The notes below the pieces were generated by a model, which saw only the letters and a program-made list of their open reading frames with translations, was not told the origin of the DNA and ran no database searches. From contig CACZNH010000007.1 of the NCBI GenBank assembly GCA_902782465.1, positions 117,687 to 181,686 of the forward strand: DNA of 64,000 nt, in the 5' to 3' direction. Both the position numbers and the translations under genes were made by a program. Source of the DNA: an uncultured Bacteroidales bacterium (GTDB taxonomy: Bacteria > Bacteroidota > Bacteroidia > Bacteroidales > Muribaculaceae). Shown here one piece after another: positions 59,874-64,000 of the stretch (position 1 is the stretch's first letter; the number at the start of each line of letters is the position of its first letter).

Positions 59874-59943
59874 ATCTCACGCTAAGGTGCAAAGTGGCTA
59901 AGTGGAAAATCAGAACTTAGCGGCTTGGCGCCTTAGCGTGAGG
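59874..59943. repeat. Palindromic octamer element, family D, copy 2
   Basis: CTCACGCTAAGG at 59876-59887 is mirrored by CCTTAGCGTGAG at 59931-59942, with degenerate CGCTAAGG-type units between and an AAAATCAG centre. Together with the family B element next to it, it lies between convergent genes. Confidence 0.8.
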
Positions 59944-59949
59944 TCTCTG

Positions 59950-60017
59950 TTTCTAGTCCTTAGTCTTTAGTTTCTAGTCCTTAGTTGGCATCCGCTAACA
60001 ACTAGGGACTAGGAACT
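59950..60017. repeat. Palindromic heptamer element, family B, copy 2
   Basis: CTTAGTN/CTAGTCC units (59952-59984), apex GGCATCCGC (59987-59995) and an inverted arm AACTAGGGACTAGGAAC (60000-60016) that touches the CoA-transferase stop codon. Confidence 0.85.
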
Positions 60018-61517
60018 TTATTTCAGGTACTTGGAGTAGTCCGTCTTGCGCATGTCGCCCTCGTGCAGCAGGGTGCTGTGGAAGGCGAGTGCGATGTCGG
60101 GATGCATCATCACGTGGCCCTTCTTGGCGAGGTTGAGGTACTCGCGCAGCAGGGGACGGTAAACGGGATGTGCGGCGTGCTCGATGATTTCGTGGGCGCT
60201 CTGCACGGGATCCTTGCCGCGCAGGTCGGCGATACCCTGGTCGGTGATGATGATATCGACCGAGTGCGGGTTATGGTCGGGATAGGAAACCATGGGCACG
60301 ATGGTGCTGATGCAGTCGTCCTTCTTGATGGACGGGCACAGGAAGATGCTGATGTAGGCGTTGCGGGTGAAGTCGCCCGAACCACCCACACCGTTCATCA
60401 GGCGCGTGCCGCTGACGTGCGTCGAGTTGATGTGGCCATAGATATCGGCCTCGATGGCGGTGTTCATCGTGATGACGCCCAGACGGCGCACCACCTCGGG
60501 GTTGTTGCTGATTTCGCTGGGACGCATGAGCACCTTGTTGTGCAGGGCCTCGCCCTTCTTGAAGAATTCGTCCATGGCCTGGCTCGAGAAGGTCATCGAG
60601 CAGGTGCTGGCAAACTTACACTTGCCGCTCTCGAGCAGTTCGAGTACGCTGTCTTGGATAACCTCGGTGTACATCTCGAACGGGGGAATCTCGTCGCTCT
60701 TGTCCAGGGCGTCGAGCACGGCGTTGGCGATGTTGCCCACACCGCTCTGCAGCGGCAGGAACTCCTTGGGGATGCGGCCGGCCTTGAGCTCGTTCACGAG
60801 GAAGGCACACACGTTGCGGCCGATAGCGGCGGTCACCTCGTCAACGGGGGTGAAGGCGCCCTCCTTGCTGATGGGCAGCGAGGTCTTGACAACGCCGAGC
60901 ACCTTGCTGGGATCAACATGGGCGGTGGGAGTACCCACGCGGTCGTGAGGCGTGAAGATGGGAATCTCGCGACGGTAAGGCGGGTCAACGGGCGTGTACA
61001 CGTCGTGCATGCCGCGGATGGTCTCGGGAATCTGGTCATTGACCTCGACAATCACCTTGTCGGCCATCTTGAGCCAGGTGGCGGTGTTGCCCATCGAGGT
61101 GCCCAGCACGAGCTCGCCGTCGTCGGTGATGCTCTGGGCCTCAACGATGGCGATGTCCATCTTGCCGTAGAAGCCATAACGGAACTCCTGGGCCAGCTCG
61201 CTCAGGTGGCGGTCGTTATAGTGGATGTCATTGCCATTGATGGCCTTGCGCATGTCGGGGTGTGACTGGTAAGGTGTGCGGAAGTTCAGAGCGTTGGCAC
61301 GCGTCAACTCGCCATCGATGTGGTCGCTGGTCGATGCGCCGCTGAACAGGTTAATCTTGAACTCGCGGCCTGCTTCATGCTCGCGCTTGGCGCGCTCGGC
61401 GATGGCAACAGGCACTGCTTGAGGACAACCGGGTGAAGTAAAGCCCGAAACGCCCACGGTGAAGCCATTTTGTACAAATTCGGCGGCTTCCTCGGCCGAA
61501 ATAATCGGATAAATCAT
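60018..61517 (-). CDS. Acetyl-CoA hydrolase / succinyl-CoA:acetate CoA-transferase family enzyme
   Basis: A 499-residue class I CoA-transferase of the acetyl-CoA hydrolase type. The N-terminal VGVSGFTSPGCPQAVP, GVGNIANAVLDAL, MYTEVIQDS (containing the presumed catalytic Glu) and GVGGSGDFTRNAYISIF are typical. Known relatives exchange CoA between succinate, propionate and acetate, which suits a succinate- and propionate-forming Bacteroidales member. It probably lies on one transcript with pgi upstream, separated by a repeat array in its leader. Confidence 0.92.
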   Translation of the reverse strand: MIYPIISAEEAAEFVQNGFTVGVSGFTSPGCPQAVPVAIAERAKREHEAGREFKINLFSGASTSDHIDGELTRANALNFRTPYQSHPDMRKAINGNDIHYNDRHLSELAQEFRYGFYGKMDIAIVEAQSITDDGELVLGTSMGNTATWLKMADKVIVEVNDQIPETIRGMHDVYTPVDPPYRREIPIFTPHDRVGTPTAHVDPSKVLGVVKTSLPISKEGAFTPVDEVTAAIGRNVCAFLVNELKAGRIPKEFLPLQSGVGNIANAVLDALDKSDEIPPFEMYTEVIQDSVLELLESGKCKFASTCSMTFSSQAMDEFFKKGEALHNKVLMRPSEISNNPEVVRRLGVITMNTAIEADIYGHINSTHVSGTRLMNGVGGSGDFTRNAYISIFLCPSIKKDDCISTIVPMVSYPDHNPHSVDIIITDQGIADLRGKDPVQSAHEIIEHAAHPVYRPLLREYLNLAKKGHVMMHPDIALAFHSTLLHEGDMRKTDYSKYLK

Positions 61518-61525
61518 TTTATTAG

Positions 61526-61583
61526 TTTTAAGTTTCTAGTTTCTAGTCCTTAGTCCTTAGTTCTTAGTCCCTAGTTTCTAGTT
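61526..61583. repeat. Single-arm family B array between pgi and the CoA-transferase gene
   Basis: Seven to eight CTTAGTN/CTAGTTT units with a 7-base period. In the direction of transcription (minus) they read GACTAAG/AACTAGA, the right-arm orientation found before other start codons. No apex or opposite arm is present. Confidence 0.75.
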
Positions 61584-61598
61584 GATGATTGTATGTTG

Positions 61599-62918
61599 TT
61601 AGTTGTTGAGTTTCTCACGGATGGCTTTACTGGCCTCCTCGTAGCCGGGTTTCTCCAGCAGGGCGAACATATTCTTCTTGTAGGCCTCGACACCAGGCTG
61701 GTCAAACGGGTTCACGCCGAGCATGTAGCCGCTCACGCCGCAGGCTTTCTCGAAGAAGTAAATCAGCTGGCCGATAAAGCGCTCGGTGACTGCGGGGATG
61801 GTGATGAGCAGATTGGGCACGCCGCCGTCAACGTGTGCCAGGCGGGTTCCCAGCTCGGCCATCTTGTTCACGTAGTCCACGTTCTTGCCGGCAATATAGT
61901 TCAGTCCGTCCAGGTCTTCCTCATCGGTGGGGATGATAACCTCATGCTGTTGGTCGCCCACGCTGAGAACCGTCTCAAAGATGGTGCGCTCACCGTCCTG
62001 AATCATCTGGCCCATGCTGTGCAGGTCGGTGGTGAAATCAACGCTGGCGGGGAAGATGCCCTTGTGGCCCTTACCCTCGCTCTCGCCGTAGAGCTGCTTC
62101 CACCACTCGGCCAGGAAGTGCAGGCGCGGGGTGAAATTGGCGAGGATTTCAATCTTTTTGCCCTGCTGATAAAGGGCATTGCGGGCGATGGCATAGCCCA
62201 GCACCTGCTCGTCGCCGTCTTTCTCCATCTCGACGGCACCGGCTACCAGGGCGCGGATGTCAAAGCCGGCAACCGCAATGGGCAGCAGGCCAACAGGGGT
62301 GAGTACCGAGAAGCGGCCGCCCACATTGTCGGGGATGACATAGGTGGCATAGCCCTCCTGGGTGGCGAGACCACGCAGGGCGCCGCGACGGGCGTCGGTG
62401 ATGGCGATGATATTATGCTTGGCAAATTCCTTGCCCTCTTGCTTCTCAAGCATCTCCTTGAACAGGCGGAAGGCAATGGCAGGCTCAGTCGTGGTTCCAG
62501 ACTTGGAGATGACGATGATGCCGAACTTGTGGCCACGCACCAGGTCCATCAGGTCATACAGGTAGTCCTCGCCGATGTTGCTGCCGGCAAACAGCACCTT
62601 GGGGCCGTTGCCGGTCTTGTAGGCGGCAAAGTGGTCGCTCAACGCATCAATCACGGCCTTGGCACCCAGATAGCTGCCACCGATGCCGATGCAGATGACG
62701 TACTCACAATGTCCGCGCAGGATGGCGGCGCTCTTTTCCATCGCCTCCATATCCTGACCGGTGATGCTGCTGGGCAAGTGCAGCCAGCCCAGGAAGTCGT
62801 TGCCGGCACCGCTGCCGCTCTCAAGAACTTGCTTGGCCGCCATAGCGGCATCGTTCAATGCCTGCATTTCCTGTTCCTGCAGGGCATATTTGCTGATAAC
62901 TTGAATCTTGTCGTTCAT
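61599..62918 (-). CDS. pgi: Glucose-6-phosphate isomerase
   Basis: A 439-residue cytoplasmic enzyme interconverting glucose-6-phosphate and fructose-6-phosphate. [58 protein letters not shown] and the C-terminal [18 protein letters not shown] are the family signatures. It is of the short type also found in Firmicutes and Bacteroides. Separated from the GNAT-like gene upstream by a TTAAGGTCC-rich inverted repeat. Confidence 0.96.
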   Translation of the reverse strand: MNDKIQVISKYALQEQEMQALNDAAMAAKQVLESGSGAGNDFLGWLHLPSSITGQDMEAMEKSAAILRGHCEYVICIGIGGSYLGAKAVIDALSDHFAAYKTGNGPKVLFAGSNIGEDYLYDLMDLVRGHKFGIIVISKSGTTTEPAIAFRLFKEMLEKQEGKEFAKHNIIAITDARRGALRGLATQEGYATYVIPDNVGGRFSVLTPVGLLPIAVAGFDIRALVAGAVEMEKDGDEQVLGYAIARNALYQQGKKIEILANFTPRLHFLAEWWKQLYGESEGKGHKGIFPASVDFTTDLHSMGQMIQDGERTIFETVLSVGDQQHEVIIPTDEEDLDGLNYIAGKNVDYVNKMAELGTRLAHVDGGVPNLLITIPAVTERFIGQLIYFFEKACGVSGYMLGVNPFDQPGVEAYKKNMFALLEKPGYEEASKAIREKLNN

Positions 62919-62950
62919 ATTATATTGAGTTTTAAGTTTTTATTATTTTA

Positions 62951-62990
62951 ATAAGGTCGTTAAGGTCCTTAAAGACTTTAAGGTCCTTAA
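62951..62990. repeat. Inverted TTAAGGTCC repeat between the GNAT-like gene and pgi
   Basis: AAGGTCGTTAAGGTCCTTAAAG and CTTTAAGGTCCTTAA contain three TTAAGGTCN units and can form a hairpin. It resembles the other intergenic arrays in layout but uses a different unit (about 8-9 bases). It may end the upstream transcript. Confidence 0.6.
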
Positions 62991-62993
62991 TAC

Positions 62994-64000
62994 TTAGATT
63001 TCCTTGGTGTAGGCGCGGCGGCGCTTGTGCTGCTCGGTCTCGAAGTATTCCCACTGCTTGAGCACCTTGGAGTTGAGTTCCAGCTCGTGGTTGCTCTCGG
63101 CATACTTGTAGCCATGCTTGTTGAATACCTGGATAAGGTCATTGAACAGCAGTGAATTTACGCCCTTGTTCTGGTACTCGGGCTTGACGGCGATGAGCAT
63201 GAGGTCCACCACATCGTTCTTTTTGAAGGCATCCAGCAGGGGCTTCCAACCCATGGGGAACAGGCGGCCGCGGTTCTTGATGAGCGCCTTGGACATCGAG
63301 GGAATGGTGATACCCACCGCGATGAGCTCGCGGGTGTCCTTTTCGATGGCCATGGACAGGTCATCGAGGGGCAGGAACGGCAGATACATCTTGATGTAGT
63401 GCTTTATCTGCTTGTCGGTGAGCGGCGAGTAGCCGAACAACTCGTCATAGGCCACGTTAATCAGCCTGAAGATGGCATCACCATAGTCCTTGACCAGTTG
63501 CTTGCGGTCAGTGTATTTGATGGTCGTCAGGTTCAGTCGCTCGCTCATGAGGTTGGAGATGCGGGCCATTTTTTCGGGAACCTCCTTGGGAATGGTAATC
63601 AGGAACTCTATCCAGTCCACATCCTTGACAAAGCCCATGCGCTCCAGGTGCTTGTGATAGTATTCGTGGCTATATACAGCGCCAGTCGTGCCTATACGGT
63701 CAAAGCCCTCGACGAGCAAGCCCTCGGGATCCATGTCGGTAAAGCCCAGGGGACCCGTCAGGTGTTCCATACCCTTGCTCTTGCTCCACTTGGTCACGGC
63801 GTCGATGAGGGCGTCGGCCACCTCGGCGTCGTCGATAAAGTCGATGTAGCCGAAGCGTGCCTCTTTCTTGTTCGAGCGTTCGTTAACCACCTTGTTGATG
63901 ATGCCGGCGATGCGTCCCACAATCTTTCCGTCGCGGTAAGCCATGAAATAGGTGGCTTCGCAGAAGTCAAACGCGGGGTTCTTGTCGGGCCTCAGGGTGT
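62994..64000 (-). CDS. GNAT-like acetyltransferase family protein, 3' part (5' truncated by window edge)
   Basis: The frame is open to the end of the window, so 335 residues are visible and the start lies beyond. ATYFMAYRDGKIVGRIAGIIN, GFTDMDPEGLLVEGFD, YSHEYYHKHLERMGF and VKPEYQNKGVNSLLFNDLI fit the GNAT-like family of about 370-390 residues common in Bacteroidales next to metabolic genes. Substrate unknown. The methionine at 63944 is internal. Confidence 0.85.
   Translation of the reverse strand, partial: TLRPDKNPAFDFCEATYFMAYRDGKIVGRIAGIINKVVNERSNKKEARFGYIDFIDDAEVADALIDAVTKWSKSKGMEHLTGPLGFTDMDPEGLLVEGFDRIGTTGAVYSHEYYHKHLERMGFVKDVDWIEFLITIPKEVPEKMARISNLMSERLNLTTIKYTDRKQLVKDYGDAIFRLINVAYDELFGYSPLTDKQIKHYIKMYLPFLPLDDLSMAIEKDTRELIAVGITIPSMSKALIKNRGRLFPMGWKPLLDAFKKNDVVDLMLIAVKPEYQNKGVNSLLFNDLIQVFNKHGYKYAESNHELELNSKVLKQWEYFETEQHKRRRAYTKEI

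Overview
The window looks like a chromosomal segment of a gut- or rumen-type anaerobe of the order Bacteroidales. Support: Bacteroidetes-type promoters (a -7 box of the form TAnnTTTG about 19-21 bases after a TTTG-like -33 box), a SusC/SusD pair, abundant SPII lipoproteins, pyruvate:ferredoxin oxidoreductase, a succinate/acetate CoA-transferase and many secreted proteins ending in dockerin-like repeats. Muribaculaceae or Prevotellaceae are plausible families, but no marker here decides between them. No tRNA, rRNA, CRISPR array, integrase or transposase was recognised.

Layout. 1-5.9 kb: 3' end of the PFOR gene (nifJ), argR, ssb, then on the minus strand manC, an Lrp/AsnC regulator and lysA. 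6.1-21.4 kb: a complete, canonically ordered division and cell-wall (dcw) cluster rsmH-ftsL-ftsI-murE-mraY-murD-ftsW-murG-murC-ftsQ-ftsA-ftsZ, without mraZ at its head, followed by serS and a membrane acyltransferase. 24.1-33.3 kb: three tandem paralogous secreted M6 metalloproteases and a secreted C10 (streptopain-like) cysteine protease, all with C-terminal dockerin-like repeats, plus a candidate small RNA. 33.4-37.4 kb: a membrane polyferredoxin, a Tat-exported Fe-S aldo/keto reductase and a PhzF-type protein. 37.7-53.8 kb: a polysaccharide-utilisation-like locus with SusC, SusD, two surface lipoproteins (one with PKD), a GHL10-type glycosidase, two paralogous secreted repeat-rich proteins and a NAGPA-type phosphodiester glycosidase; the last four end in dockerin-like repeats. 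53.9-59.9 kb: EamA transporter, a membrane TPR/coiled-coil/HTH regulator, and divergently a decayed and two intact lipoproteins with a FISUMP-like domain. 60-64 kb: minus-strand CoA-transferase, pgi and the 3' part of a GNAT-like gene.

The most unusual feature lies between the genes. Many intergenic spaces are filled by arrays of 7- or 8-base units (NTTAGGC, CTTAGTN, TTTTAAG, CGCTAAGG, GAAAACT) arranged as inverted arms around a core. Two families with different arm units share the same apex, GGCATCCGC (or GGCATCCAC), and a third has its own conserved core hairpin. They lie between co-directional or convergent genes and are absent from the two divergent gaps, which suggests a 3'-end or RNA-hairpin role.

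A second theme is the eight secreted proteins with paired dockerin-like motifs and no cohesin partner in the window. Together they suggest a shared surface-assembly or attachment scheme linking protein and glycan breakdown. All functional assignments rest on motifs read by eye; no database search was run.
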